64,000 bases of DNA from JANWKQ01 sp964624635. Its GTDB lineage: Bacteria; Bacteroidota; Bacteroidia; CAIKAF01. The notes under the pieces were generated by a model. That model worked only from the letters and a program-made list of their open reading frames with translations. It was not told the DNA's origin and made no database searches. This document shows, in pieces, positions 36,174 to 44,719 of the stretch (position 1 is its first letter; each line of letters opens with the position of its first letter). Made by a program: the position numbers and the translations under genes. Location: positions 1-64,000 of the forward strand of contig CAZUXM010000009.1 of NCBI GenBank assembly GCA_964624635.1, given 5' to 3'.

Positions 36174-38135
36174 TTGATACATCAACTGCAGAATTATATT
36201 ATAAAAGCGAGCTGTTTTATAGGCATTTTAATCCTTGCCTTCTTCCAAAAAAGCTATGCACAAGCCGATGTGTACCGTGATAGTTTACAAAACTTAGTTA
36301 ATAAAAACATAGAAGACAGCAATACAGTGGCTAGTCTCATTGAATTGAGTTTTTACATTATAGAAAGTGAACCCTCTACCTCATTATCATATTCAAAGAG
36401 GGCCTTAGATATATCCGAAAAAATTCAATGGGACGAGGGAGTGGCTTGGAGTATGCTCAATGTAGGACTAGCATATGATTATCTGGCCGATTATGATACC
36501 GCCATGATTTATTATCAAAAAGCTTTTGACAAACGAGCTTCTATGAACGATATGAATGGAATGGCAAGTGCCTTAATGAATGCAGGAGGAAGTTATTATT
36601 ACAGGGGGATATATTCAATAGCTCTCGATTATTTTTTAAAGGCATTGGACTTATATAAGCTAACAAAAAACGAACTGGGTATAACCCGATGTTTAAATAA
36701 CCTGGGCGCAGTTTCCCGTTCAAAGAAAGATTATCAGGAAGCTCTCAAATATTATATGGAATCAAAAAAGATAAGAGAGAAAAATAATGATAAAGAGGGA
36801 ATGATGGTTTTATATAACAATATTAGTTTGTTGTTTGGATATATAGGGAACTATCAAGCAAGTATTGAATATGCACAACGTTCAGAAAAAATAGCACGTG
36901 AATTGAATAAAACAATAGATCTTGCGAATGCTTTATTAAATATAGGAATGGGGAACCTTGCATTTGAAAGAATAACTGAAGCAGAGAATTATCTCATCCA
37001 ATCATACCAAGCTGTTAATAGTACTGATGACCAACAATACCGTGCATTTATTCTTGCCGGGTTAGGCGAATTGTATATGAAGAAAAATCAATATAACTTA
37101 TCTATAACTTACCTCGATTCATCGCTAACACTTGCCATTAATCAACAGCGTTTAGAACTCACAAGCAAATGTTACAAGTTACTTTCAGCTTCCTATGAAA
37201 AAAGGGGACAAAAAGATAAAAGCCTTGAGTATTATAAAAAATTTGATGAGCTCAGCGATTCTCTCTTGAATCAAGAGAATCTTCGTTTAATGAATGAGAT
37301 GAATGTCATTCATAAAGTGAGTGAAACTCAAAGAGAAAACAATCAATTATTTATTGATAAAAATGCTGAAGCAGAAAAAGCAAGTAGAAGTGCCAAACAA
37401 AGAAACGTTTTTATTGGATTCACGATAATTGTTATTATAATTTCAGTATTATTACTTCTTTCTACTCGAAAAAACATAAGGATTCGTAAAGAACTGGCGG
37501 CAAAAAATCAATTAATTGAAAAAGCTCTCAATGAAAAAGAAGTATTGCTTAAAGAAATTCACCATAGGGTAAAAAACAATCTTCAACTCATATCAAGTTT
37601 ACTAGAACTACAAATAAACCGAACAACAGAACAATCTATTATTGATGCTTTGATAGAAAGTCAGAATAGAATAGAGTCCATGTCAATGATTCACAAGTAC
37701 CTATATAGTCATGAAAATATTGGTGCTATTGACATGAAAGTATATTTTGAACAATTGGCCGGACAAATAGAAAAAACTTATCTAAAACCGGGAGTTGTTG
37801 TAAAGAAAAATTTCCACCTTGAACCAACACAATTAAGTCTTGACACGGCTGTTCCTCTGGGCATTATTGTAACTGAAATCATTTCAAACAGCTATAAGTA
37901 TGCATTCCATACAGGCAAGGAAAATATATTGTCTCTAAGTATATCAGGGAATACAGATGAGTATACATTAACTGTTGCTGACAATGGAGAACCCGTTGAT
38001 ATTCAAAAAATCAAAGAAAAAGCTAATTCATTAGGTTTAAAATTGATACATTTATTATCAAAACAATTACGGGCTGAATTAAGCATAACCAATGATAACG
38101 GGCTAAAGTTCGTACTAAAAGGCAAACAAGAATGA
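36174..38135 (+). CDS. TPR-repeat sensor histidine kinase (HisKA_2 type)
   Basis: 653 residues, starting at TTG 36174, the first possible start after an in-frame stop at 36156. A signal-anchor segment (FIGILILAFF) is followed by about seven TPR units (roughly 50-390, e.g. MNDMNGMASALMNAGGSYYY). A membrane helix (FIGFTIIVIIISVLLLLS, about 412-430) comes next, then the kinase core. The histidine box EIHHRVKNNLQLISSLL (phospho-His about 464) and an HATPase domain (SNSYKYAFH, DNGEP) complete it. The TPR region lies outside the cytoplasm and probably senses a protein or peptide. The stop overlaps the start of the response regulator by 4 nt, so this is a matched pair. Confidence 0.93.
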   Translation: MIHQLQNYIIKASCFIGILILAFFQKSYAQADVYRDSLQNLVNKNIEDSNTVASLIELSFYIIESEPSTSLSYSKRALDISEKIQWDEGVAWSMLNVGLAYDYLADYDTAMIYYQKAFDKRASMNDMNGMASALMNAGGSYYYRGIYSIALDYFLKALDLYKLTKNELGITRCLNNLGAVSRSKKDYQEALKYYMESKKIREKNNDKEGMMVLYNNISLLFGYIGNYQASIEYAQRSEKIARELNKTIDLANALLNIGMGNLAFERITEAENYLIQSYQAVNSTDDQQYRAFILAGLGELYMKKNQYNLSITYLDSSLTLAINQQRLELTSKCYKLLSASYEKRGQKDKSLEYYKKFDELSDSLLNQENLRLMNEMNVIHKVSETQRENNQLFIDKNAEAEKASRSAKQRNVFIGFTIIVIIISVLLLLSTRKNIRIRKELAAKNQLIEKALNEKEVLLKEIHHRVKNNLQLISSLLELQINRTTEQSIIDALIESQNRIESMSMIHKYLYSHENIGAIDMKVYFEQLAGQIEKTYLKPGVVVKKNFHLEPTQLSLDTAVPLGIIVTEIISNSYKYAFHTGKENILSLSISGNTDEYTLTVADNGEPVDIQKIKEKANSLGLKLIHLLSKQLRAELSITNDNGLKFVLKGKQE

Positions 38136-38839
38136 GTACCAGAATATTGATTGTAGAAGATGAGCTAATCATTGCTGAGGACATCAAAGAAAAAATTATC
38201 AGCTTTGGTTATGAGATAGCCGAAGTAGTAGATAGTTTTGATGAAACTATAAATATTTTAAAAGAAGTTCAACCTGATTTAATATTATTGGATATTGCTT
38301 TAAAAGGCAAAAAAACAGGTATAGATATTGCCCGTGAAATTGATGCACATTATCATATCCCCTATATATTTCTTACTTCTAACCATGATAGTAAAACTTT
38401 AGAACTGGTAAAATCAGTTCATGCCTCTTCTTACCTTATGAAACCTTATAAAAAGGAAGAACTATACATGGCTATTGAACTGGCATTTCAACCTAGAACC
38501 ACCACACAGGATAAACCACTTCAACCTACAGATCATATTTTTATTAAGGAAGGACATAGCTTTCAAAAGATAAAAAAGAATGACATTCGTTATTTAAAAT
38601 CCGAAGGAGTATACATCGAAATATATACTGAAAATAAAAGGCATATTACCAGAGATAGTTTCAAAAACATTGTAGAAAAACTACCGACCGAAAAATTTAT
38701 ACAAACTCATAAATCCTTTTACATTAACACTGACCATATTACGTCTGTTAACGCAATTGCAGTTATCCTAGGCAATGACGAGATCCCTTTAGGAAGAACA
38801 TTTAAAGACGAAGTAAATAAACAATTAGGGATTGAATAA
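38132..38839 (+). CDS. LytTR-family response regulator, partner of the TPR kinase
   Basis: 235 residues. Receiver domain 1-120 with EDE (9-11), Asp54 (LILLDIALKG), a Thr/Ser in FLTSNHDS and Lys in LMKPYKKEE. The LytTR domain spans about 130-235 (DIRYLKSEGVYIEIYTENKR, FIQTHKSFYINTDHI). ATGA overlap with the kinase gene implies coupled translation. Target genes are unknown. Confidence 0.94.
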   Translation: MSTRILIVEDELIIAEDIKEKIISFGYEIAEVVDSFDETINILKEVQPDLILLDIALKGKKTGIDIAREIDAHYHIPYIFLTSNHDSKTLELVKSVHASSYLMKPYKKEELYMAIELAFQPRTTTQDKPLQPTDHIFIKEGHSFQKIKKNDIRYLKSEGVYIEIYTENKRHITRDSFKNIVEKLPTEKFIQTHKSFYINTDHITSVNAIAVILGNDEIPLGRTFKDEVNKQLGIE

Positions 38840-38902
38840 AGTTATTGATTAACATAAGCCTGTCGTTGGTATCATGAATGTATAAATATTAAAATATAGT
38901 GT

Positions 38903-38910
38903 TATGTTTG
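38903..38910 (+). promoter_or_regulatory. -7 element (TATGTTTG) for the 38940 lipoprotein
   Basis: Exact TAnnTTTG match 30 nt before the ATG. A TTG at 38876-38878 is slightly too far upstream (24 nt) to be a convincing -33 element. Confidence 0.4.
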
Positions 38911-38939
38911 TAATACTAATCACAAACTGAAAATTTATT

Positions 38940-39347
38940 ATGAAACGAATTACAAGTATTTTAATAGTAAGCACCACTATATTACTACTTAACTCGTGTG
39001 GAGGTAGTCTTGATAGTAAGCTTCAAGGGAAATGGCAATGGTTAGCTGCAGAAAAAGCAGACGGATCAGAACCTTTGAGTATGACAGGACAACAGTATTT
39101 TTTATTTAAAGGTGGTAAATATCTTTACCTGGATTACTCAAGTGGAGATGCTACCGAAAACTGGGATACCAATTCGTTACCTTATAAATTAGATTCTAAA
39201 ACGAAATTGCTTACTATTATGTCAACGGATGGTCATTCAGAGCTAAAACATTATAAAGTAGGTTTTAAAGACAAAAATACATTATTATTAACCGTAGATG
39301 ACGCCGGTGAATTTTATGGTGAAGTTTGGAGGTTTAAAAAGATGTAA
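38940..39347 (+). CDS. Lipocalin-like lipoprotein
   Basis: 135 residues. Signal plus lipobox LLLNSC (Cys 20), then LDSKLQGKWQWLAAE, the LxGxW opening of this small lipoprotein type, and a beta-rich body ending GEVWRFKKM. It resembles in pattern the genes at 35712-36098 and 53649-54029. Ligand unknown; probably outer-membrane or periplasm facing. Confidence 0.65.
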   Translation: MKRITSILIVSTTILLLNSCGGSLDSKLQGKWQWLAAEKADGSEPLSMTGQQYFLFKGGKYLYLDYSSGDATENWDTNSLPYKLDSKTKLLTIMSTDGHSELKHYKVGFKDKNTLLLTVDDAGEFYGEVWRFKKM

Positions 39348-39412
39348 CCTACACAATTGACCTAATATATATAACGGGCAAAAACTTCATAGGATATTAT
39401 TACCTTTAGCCT

Positions 39413-39775
39413 ATGAAATTTCTGCTCGTTTTTATTGGAAGTGGTTTGGGCGGTGCATTACGTTATGGGATTTCATTGTTATTTGTTTCCAGCACAACAA
39501 GATTTCCTTGGTCCACCTTTACTGCAAATATCGCTGCCGCATTTTTAGTAGGAATATTCTTTGCTTTAGGAACCCAAAAACAATGGATGGATAAAAATTA
39601 TCTATTATTACTTACGACGGGTCTTTGTGGCGGATTGAGTACCTTCAGTACTTTCAGCATAGAAACTTTAAAATTATGGCAAGGTCAACAGTATGGTATT
39701 GGAATACTGTATGTTTTTGTAAGTATACTGTCTTGTATTTTATTTACTTACCTTGGAAGTAAGATGATTCATTAA
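39413..39775 (+). CDS. crcB: CrcB/Fluc fluoride ion channel
   Basis: 120 residues with four membrane helices, the normal size. Signature segments are GSGLGGALRYGIS (9-21), TFTANIAAAFLVGI with the conserved Asn, and GLCGGLSTFSTFS with the Phe-box and Gly/Thr/Ser pore residues. Works as a dual-topology dimer that lets fluoride out of the cell. No fluoride riboswitch consensus was seen in the 65-nt leader. Its stop directly abuts the stop of the convergent gene (39775/39776). Confidence 0.93.
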   Translation: MKFLLVFIGSGLGGALRYGISLLFVSSTTRFPWSTFTANIAAAFLVGIFFALGTQKQWMDKNYLLLLTTGLCGGLSTFSTFSIETLKLWQGQQYGIGILYVFVSILSCILFTYLGSKMIH

Positions 39776-40366
39776 CTACTTACACTCATCTTTATAAATA
39801 TCAATATAATCAAAGATTCCTTTAATAGCCTCTGGCTTCATATCTCTTTTTAGAGAAGTATTGGTTCTTACCGCATCACAAACTTTGTATACATCACACC
39901 ATGTATTATTATGAAGGTGTTCCTGCGCGGTAATAAGAGCTAAAATCATATTACAACCGAAGCTCGTTGGATTCTTTTGTACAGCAGTTGTAGCCGTCTC
40001 TTTGGCTAATGATACTTCAAAATAATCACCTAAGGCTAAAACATAAGCCATACAACAATAATCATCGCCGGTTCTTTTACTCTCCGGCTTGTTCTCCATC
40101 ATATACTCAATAAACATATTGGCATTTATCGCAGCATTTTCTCCCCAGCCCAGTTGACAAATCAATGCAAGCTTCTCTCCTAAATCCCCTTTCCCTGCTA
40201 AAAATGTGGTCATATCATCCATCAGCAATCCATTGGTTTCAACAGCCATTTGTACCCATTTACTTTTTTCATACCCTTTGGTAAGATTTGTTGAGGTGAG
40301 TGGAGAATCTGCCTTTACGATACTCACCAGGGTCATTACGAAGCTTAATACAATGATTTTTTTCAT
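39776..40366 (-). CDS. Secreted hypothetical protein
   Basis: 196 residues with a signal peptide (MKKIIVLSFVMTLVSIVKA). The mature part is alpha-helical and contains several Cys (YCCMAY, FGCNM, TWCDVYKVC, KDEC), which may form disulfides in the periplasm. The helical spacing is reminiscent of TPR or Sel1-like repeats but not convincing. Function unknown. Stop-to-stop with crcB. Confidence 0.6.
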   Translation of the reverse strand: MKKIIVLSFVMTLVSIVKADSPLTSTNLTKGYEKSKWVQMAVETNGLLMDDMTTFLAGKGDLGEKLALICQLGWGENAAINANMFIEYMMENKPESKRTGDDYCCMAYVLALGDYFEVSLAKETATTAVQKNPTSFGCNMILALITAQEHLHNNTWCDVYKVCDAVRTNTSLKRDMKPEAIKGIFDYIDIYKDECK

Positions 40367-40602
40367 ACTTAAATTCTATGCTCAAATATATACAACCACC
40401 CGTTTTTAAGCCTACACAGTTCATGAACAAACCATTATGTTATATGAACGGACATATATACAAACTTCGATATACGTTGTGCTTAATAATATCTCCGAGT
40501 AAAAAACCGGCACTAAAACATGAAAAATCAAAATTTCGATATCACCCCTGCACAATTTAATCATATACGAGGCGTTTTTGGTACTGAAAAAAGAACCAAG
40601 TT

Positions 40603-40800
40603 ATGTTAGAAAACCGTAACAAGCCTCTCAGCCGAAGAGAGCAGGAGATTTTTAATGCCCTGTTGACAGGGGTCTCTAATAAAGAAATATCCGAAAAATA
40701 TTTCATCTCTATCAACACCGTGAAAACTCACATCAAAAAAATTTATTTCAAAATGGGATTAAAAAACCGCGTTGAGCTGATAAGTAAATTCAAAAATTAA
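40603..40800 (+). CDS. Stand-alone LuxR-type HTH protein
   Basis: 65 residues, almost entirely one GerE/LuxR DNA-binding domain: LSRREQEIFNALLTGVSNKE, then EKYFISINTVKTHIKKIYFK and MGLKNRVELI. No receiver or sensor domain is fused. It could be a small DNA-binding regulator or the remnant of a larger one; the upstream 200 nt show no in-frame receiver. A strong terminator follows immediately. Confidence 0.75.
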   Translation: MLENRNKPLSRREQEIFNALLTGVSNKEISEKYFISINTVKTHIKKIYFKMGLKNRVELISKFKN

Positions 40801-40806
40801 GGGTAA

Positions 40807-40839
40807 AAAAATACCCCGCTAAATAAGCGGGGTATTTTT
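40807..40839. terminator. Strong two-way terminator
   Basis: A perfect 14-bp stem: AAAAATACCCCGCT (40807-40820) and AGCGGGGTATTTTT (40826-40839), 5-nt loop. It sits between the small HTH gene and the convergent sdhB. Confidence 0.92.
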
Positions 40840-40862
40840 AATATCATTATAGTGGTTTTATA

Positions 40863-41657
40863 TTATCCTACTCCTCCACCAGTTTTCTTTTTCTTCTTTT
40901 TAGTAACACTTGCGATTACATAATCACGATTCATACGTGCAATGTTTTCCAACGAAATTCCTTTAGGACATTCTACTTCACATGCACCGGTGTTGGTACA
41001 ATTTCCAAAACCTTCTTCATCCATTTGCTCAACCATACTTAACACACGTGAATGACGTTCAGGTTGACCTTGAGGTAACAATGCTAACTGTGAAATTTTT
41101 GCTGACACAAATAACATCGCCGAACTATTTACACAAGTAGCAACACAAGCTCCGCATCCAATACATGCAGCTGCTTCAAATGACTCATCTGCATTTTCTT
41201 TAGAGATAGGAATGTTATTCGCATCTTTTACCGAACCTGTATTTACAGATATATATCCACCTTTTGCTATAATTCTGTCAAAAGCGGTACGATCAACTAC
41301 TAAATCTTTTATTACTGGAAATGCTTTTGCTCTCCATGGTTCAATAACAATGGTATCTCCGTCTTTAAATGAACGCATGTGTAATTGACATGTAGTAATT
41401 CCCGTTTTGGGTCCATGTGCTCTTCCATTGATATACATTGAACACATTCCGCAAATTCCTTCGCGACAATCATGATCAAATGCTACCGGCTCTTCACCCT
41501 TATTAATGAGTTCCTCATTTAATACGTCAATCATTTCTAAAAATGACATATCCGGAGAAATTCCACTAATAGGATAAGTAACCACTTTACCCTCAGAAGA
41601 AGCATTTTTTTGTCTCCAGATTTTTAAGGTTAGATTCATATTGTTATTGCTACTCAT
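40863..41657 (-). CDS. sdhB: Succinate dehydrogenase / fumarate reductase iron-sulfur subunit
   Basis: 264 residues from ATG at 41657; the frame runs upstream to 41705 through a palindrome, so the later start is preferred. The [2Fe-2S] region is CREGICGMC...TTC. The C-terminal ferredoxin part has CIGCGACVATC and GACEVECPKG, for the [4Fe-4S] and [3Fe-4S] clusters. It passes electrons between SdhA and the membrane cytochrome b. Last gene of sdhC-sdhA-sdhB. The order and the single cytochrome b subunit fit the type found in Bacteroidota, which can work as succinate:menaquinone oxidoreductase or fumarate reductase. Confidence 0.95.
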   Translation of the reverse strand: MSSNNNMNLTLKIWRQKNASSEGKVVTYPISGISPDMSFLEMIDVLNEELINKGEEPVAFDHDCREGICGMCSMYINGRAHGPKTGITTCQLHMRSFKDGDTIVIEPWRAKAFPVIKDLVVDRTAFDRIIAKGGYISVNTGSVKDANNIPISKENADESFEAAACIGCGACVATCVNSSAMLFVSAKISQLALLPQGQPERHSRVLSMVEQMDEEGFGNCTNTGACEVECPKGISLENIARMNRDYVIASVTKKKKKKTGGGVG

Positions 41658-41681
41658 AATTATTTTTTTTCGTTTGTTTTT

Positions 41682-41701
41682 CCCATGACTTAAGTCATGG
41701 G
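41682..41701. repeat. Perfect 20-bp palindrome between sdhA and sdhB
   Basis: CCCATGACTT followed directly by AAGTCATGGG, no loop, 13 nt past the sdhA stop and 25 nt before the sdhB ATG. It may be a protein-binding site, an mRNA stabilising hairpin or a small repeat. Confidence 0.55.
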
Positions 41702-41714
41702 TCAATCTGACGTT

Positions 41715-43751
41715 TTATTTATAAGATCGTTGTGATACTTTAATTACTTCGTAATTCAATTCTTCTTTATGTAACTCAAATTCACCCTCGCTTTTATATT
41801 CCCATGCAGCTACATATTTAAAATTGTCATCATCACGTTTAGCTTCACCATCTTCAGTTTGATATTCTTCTCTGAAGTGACCACCACATGATTCATTACG
41901 ATGTAAGGCATCTTTACACATCAACTCTCCTAATTCTAAGAAATCAGCTACACGACCCGCTTTTTCTAATTCAGGATTAAACTCATCCGCCGATCCTAAT
42001 ACACGAACATCTTTCCAGAATTCGGCACGAATTTTACGAATCTCTTCAATAGCTTGTTTTAATCCATCAGCATTACGGGCCATTCCACATTTTTCCCACA
42101 TGATCTTTCCTAATTGTTTATGAAAATGATCCACTGATTTGGTTCCTTTAATATTGATGAATTGATTCAAACGGTTGCGAACTTCCGTTTCACATTTTTC
42201 AAATTCAGGGTGGTTCGTTTTTAATTTATCAATGGAATCAGATTTGCCCTTCTCGGCACTCATTCGAGTAACTTCGGTTGACAAGTATGAACCAATAGTA
42301 TATGGAATAACAAAATATCCATCAGCTAATCCTTGCATTAATGCTGAAGCACCTAATCTGTTGGCTCCATGATCAGAGAAGTTAGCTTCTCCCAATGCAT
42401 ATAAGCCCGGGATGGTGGTCATCAAATCATAATCAACCCAAATACCTCCCATGGTGTAATGCACCGCAGGATAAATCATCATGGGTTCTTCGTATGGGTC
42501 AACTCCGGTAATCTGTGCATACATATCAAACAGGTTACCATATTTTTCTTTTACTACTTCTTTTCCTAATTCTTTTAATTGTTGATCGCTTGGATTTGAA
42601 ATACCTTTTTTAAGGGCTTCAACACGACCGTATTTTTCTTTCATGTTAAACATAAAATCCAAATAAACGGCTTGTCCGGTTTGATTTACTCCAAAGCCTG
42701 CATCACATCTTTCTTTAGCTGCACGCGAAGCAACGTCACGAGGTACCAGGTTTCCGAAAGCAGGATATCTTCTTTCCAAATAATAATCTCTATCATCTTC
42801 AGCAATTTCGCTGGCTTTTTTCTTACCTGCACGAATAGCTTCTGCATCTTCTTTTTTCTTTGGAACCCAAATTCTTCCATCATTACGAAGTGATTCACTC
42901 ATCAAAGTAAGTTTTGATTGGTGATCACCCGATACAGGAATACAAGTAGGGTGAATTTGTGTATAACATGGGTTTCCAAAAAACGCCCCCTTTTTATGAG
43001 CTTTCCACGCAGCCGTTACATTTGAACCCATGGCATTGGTTGATAGGAAAAATACGTTTCCATACCCCCCTGTACAAAGCAATACTGAATGACCAAAATG
43101 TTTCTCCAGTTTACCACTAATTAAATCTCTGGCGATAATCCCACGTGCTTTTCCATCAATAGTAACCACATCCAACATTTCGTGGCGTGAATACATTTGT
43201 ACATTGCCTAANNNNNNNNNNCTTTCTAATGCACTATAGGCACCTAATAATAATTGCTGTCCTGTTTGTCCAGCAGCATAAAAAGTACGTTGTACCTGAG
43301 TACCTCCGAATGAACGGTTAGATAACATTCCACCATATTCACGAGCTAAAGGAACACCTTGTGCAACACATTGGTCAATAATATTACCACTTACTTCTGA
43401 TAAACGATGTACATTTGCTTCACGAGCTCTGTAATCGCCTCCTTTAATGGTATCATAAAACAAACGGTAGATACTATCCCCATCGTTTTGATAATTTTTT
43501 GCTGCATTGATCCCTCCTTGAGCTGCAATAGAGTGTGCTCTTCGAGGAGAATCCTGAAAACAGAAACATTTAACTTTGTATCCCATTTCGGCTAAGGTAG
43601 CTGCGGCAGATGCTCCTGCTAAACCTGAACCCACTACAATCACCTCAAGGCTACGTTTGTTAGCTGGGTTTACCAAGGCAGTGGTTGAACGGTACTTGGT
43701 CCATTTTTGATCGAGTACTCCTTCTGGTATTTTTGAATCCAATTTTGACAT
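41715..43751 (-). CDS. sdhA: Succinate dehydrogenase / fumarate reductase flavoprotein subunit
   Basis: 678 residues. FAD-binding VVGSGLAGASAAATLAEMG near the N-terminus, the AHSIAAQGGINAAKNYQNDGDS block, and the active-site region with HPTCIP and VPRDVASRA. AVHYTMGGIWVDYDLMT and GANRLGASALMQGL are also typical. N run 43212-43221 removes about four residues just after AYSALE but keeps the frame, so the gap size is probably right here. It oxidises succinate to fumarate (or the reverse) and pairs with SdhB and SdhC. Confidence 0.96.
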   Translation of the reverse strand: MSKLDSKIPEGVLDQKWTKYRSTTALVNPANKRSLEVIVVGSGLAGASAAATLAEMGYKVKCFCFQDSPRRAHSIAAQGGINAAKNYQNDGDSIYRLFYDTIKGGDYRAREANVHRLSEVSGNIIDQCVAQGVPLAREYGGMLSNRSFGGTQVQRTFYAAGQTGQQLLLGAYSALEXXXXLGNVQMYSRHEMLDVVTIDGKARGIIARDLISGKLEKHFGHSVLLCTGGYGNVFFLSTNAMGSNVTAAWKAHKKGAFFGNPCYTQIHPTCIPVSGDHQSKLTLMSESLRNDGRIWVPKKKEDAEAIRAGKKKASEIAEDDRDYYLERRYPAFGNLVPRDVASRAAKERCDAGFGVNQTGQAVYLDFMFNMKEKYGRVEALKKGISNPSDQQLKELGKEVVKEKYGNLFDMYAQITGVDPYEEPMMIYPAVHYTMGGIWVDYDLMTTIPGLYALGEANFSDHGANRLGASALMQGLADGYFVIPYTIGSYLSTEVTRMSAEKGKSDSIDKLKTNHPEFEKCETEVRNRLNQFINIKGTKSVDHFHKQLGKIMWEKCGMARNADGLKQAIEEIRKIRAEFWKDVRVLGSADEFNPELEKAGRVADFLELGELMCKDALHRNESCGGHFREEYQTEDGEAKRDDDNFKYVAAWEYKSEGEFELHKEELNYEVIKVSQRSYK

Positions 43752-43759
43752 ATCTTCAG

Positions 43760-43812
43760 TTTCAAGTTTAAAATTTCAAATTACAGGCTATATTCCAATC
43801 ATAAACTTGAAA
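43760..43812. repeat. AT-rich inverted repeat between sdhC and sdhA
   Basis: TTTCAAGTTTA (43760-43770) pairs exactly with TAAACTTGAAA (43802-43812). Further imperfect pairing extends outward (AAATTTCA/TGAAATTT). Part of a loose family of TTCAAxTTT-type intergenic repeats, another of which lies at 46013-46092. Confidence 0.5.
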
Positions 43813-43844
43813 CCTGAAATTTAAAATCTGTAACATAGTATTTT

Positions 43845-44492
43845 TTATTTTATAATTCCTAAAAACATAACTACCGGCATGGCTGCAAAAGTAAGCGGTA
43901 CAATAATGGCAAATGCAGTTCCGGCCTTACTAATGATTGGGTTATATTTTGAATGATTTAATCCTAATGATTGGAAAGCACTTTTAAAACCATGCAATAA
44001 ATGCCAGAACAATGAAAAACATCCTAATACGTATAACAATACAATCCACCACTCGGCAAAAATGAGCTTCATTCTTTCGTAAAGATCAATTTCTTCACCG
44101 GTCATAAACTGGTTACCGCGATTAGGGATCCAGAAGTGAGCCGTATGCATGATAAGAAACAATAATAACAGAGTCCCCAATAAACCCATGCTACGTGAAT
44201 ACCATTTACTATTGGCATTCGCGCCTTTGGCTGCATATTTTTTTGGACGGGCTTTGGAATTTTGACTCCATAACACAAATCCATCAATAATGTGGATAAG
44301 GAAACCAATTACCAAACCAATTTCCATGGTTCGGATTACAGGATTAGTACCCATAAAATGACCGGCTACCGTAAAGGCCTTGCCCCCATCATTTAAAAAT
44401 ATCAATGAATTAATACCGCAGTGAACAACTAAAAAGGATATCAGGAACAACCCCGTTAACCCCATCACCACTTTTTTCCATATAGAAACCAT
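43845..44492 (-). CDS. sdhC: Succinate dehydrogenase cytochrome b subunit
   Basis: 215 residues from ATG at 44492; the frame to 44555 is upstream of the predicted promoter. Five membrane helices, with His in LVVHCGINSLIF, IHIIDGF, MHTAHFW and FWHLLHGFKS as probable haem ligands. This is the fused single-subunit cytochrome b (TIGR02046-like, from memory) with two b haems, as in Bacteroidota. It passes electrons to menaquinone. First gene of the sdhC-sdhA-sdhB operon. Confidence 0.92.
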   Translation of the reverse strand: MVSIWKKVVMGLTGLFLISFLVVHCGINSLIFLNDGGKAFTVAGHFMGTNPVIRTMEIGLVIGFLIHIIDGFVLWSQNSKARPKKYAAKGANANSKWYSRSMGLLGTLLLLFLIMHTAHFWIPNRGNQFMTGEEIDLYERMKLIFAEWWIVLLYVLGCFSLFWHLLHGFKSAFQSLGLNHSKYNPIISKAGTAFAIIVPLTFAAMPVVMFLGIIK

Positions 44493-44511
44493 AACACGAA
44501 GGAATTTGTTG

Positions 44512-44519
44512 CAAATGTA
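44512..44519 (-). promoter_or_regulatory. -7 element of the sdhCAB operon
   Basis: Minus-strand TACATTTG (44519-44512) is an exact TAnnTTTG match. Its distance to the ATG at 44492 gives a leader of about 15 nt. A properly spaced TTG was not found. Confidence 0.45.
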
Positions 44520-44719
44520 ATAATTGCAACAGAGTAATAAAGAGCCATTTATCAACCATTTATATTTAGAATAATTCTACATAACCATGAACCTATCCCC
44601 TGTACCCCTTGTTAATTAAGCTTTTTCCCAAAAAAACTAAATCCCTTTGGCAACCAAACCCAANNNNNNNNNNCATTCGTGGAAATTTGAATTTTTAAAT
44701 AATCGATATTCCCCTATTT

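Noticed and set aside
39348..39412. Fluoride riboswitch before crcB
   Set aside because: The leader is only about 65 nt, AT-rich, and lacks the conserved GG-GAUGG and CGCC blocks of the riboswitch.
43212..43221. Frameshift or pseudogene in sdhA
   Set aside because: The N run keeps the frame and replaces about four residues of a strongly conserved stretch; both sides are intact.
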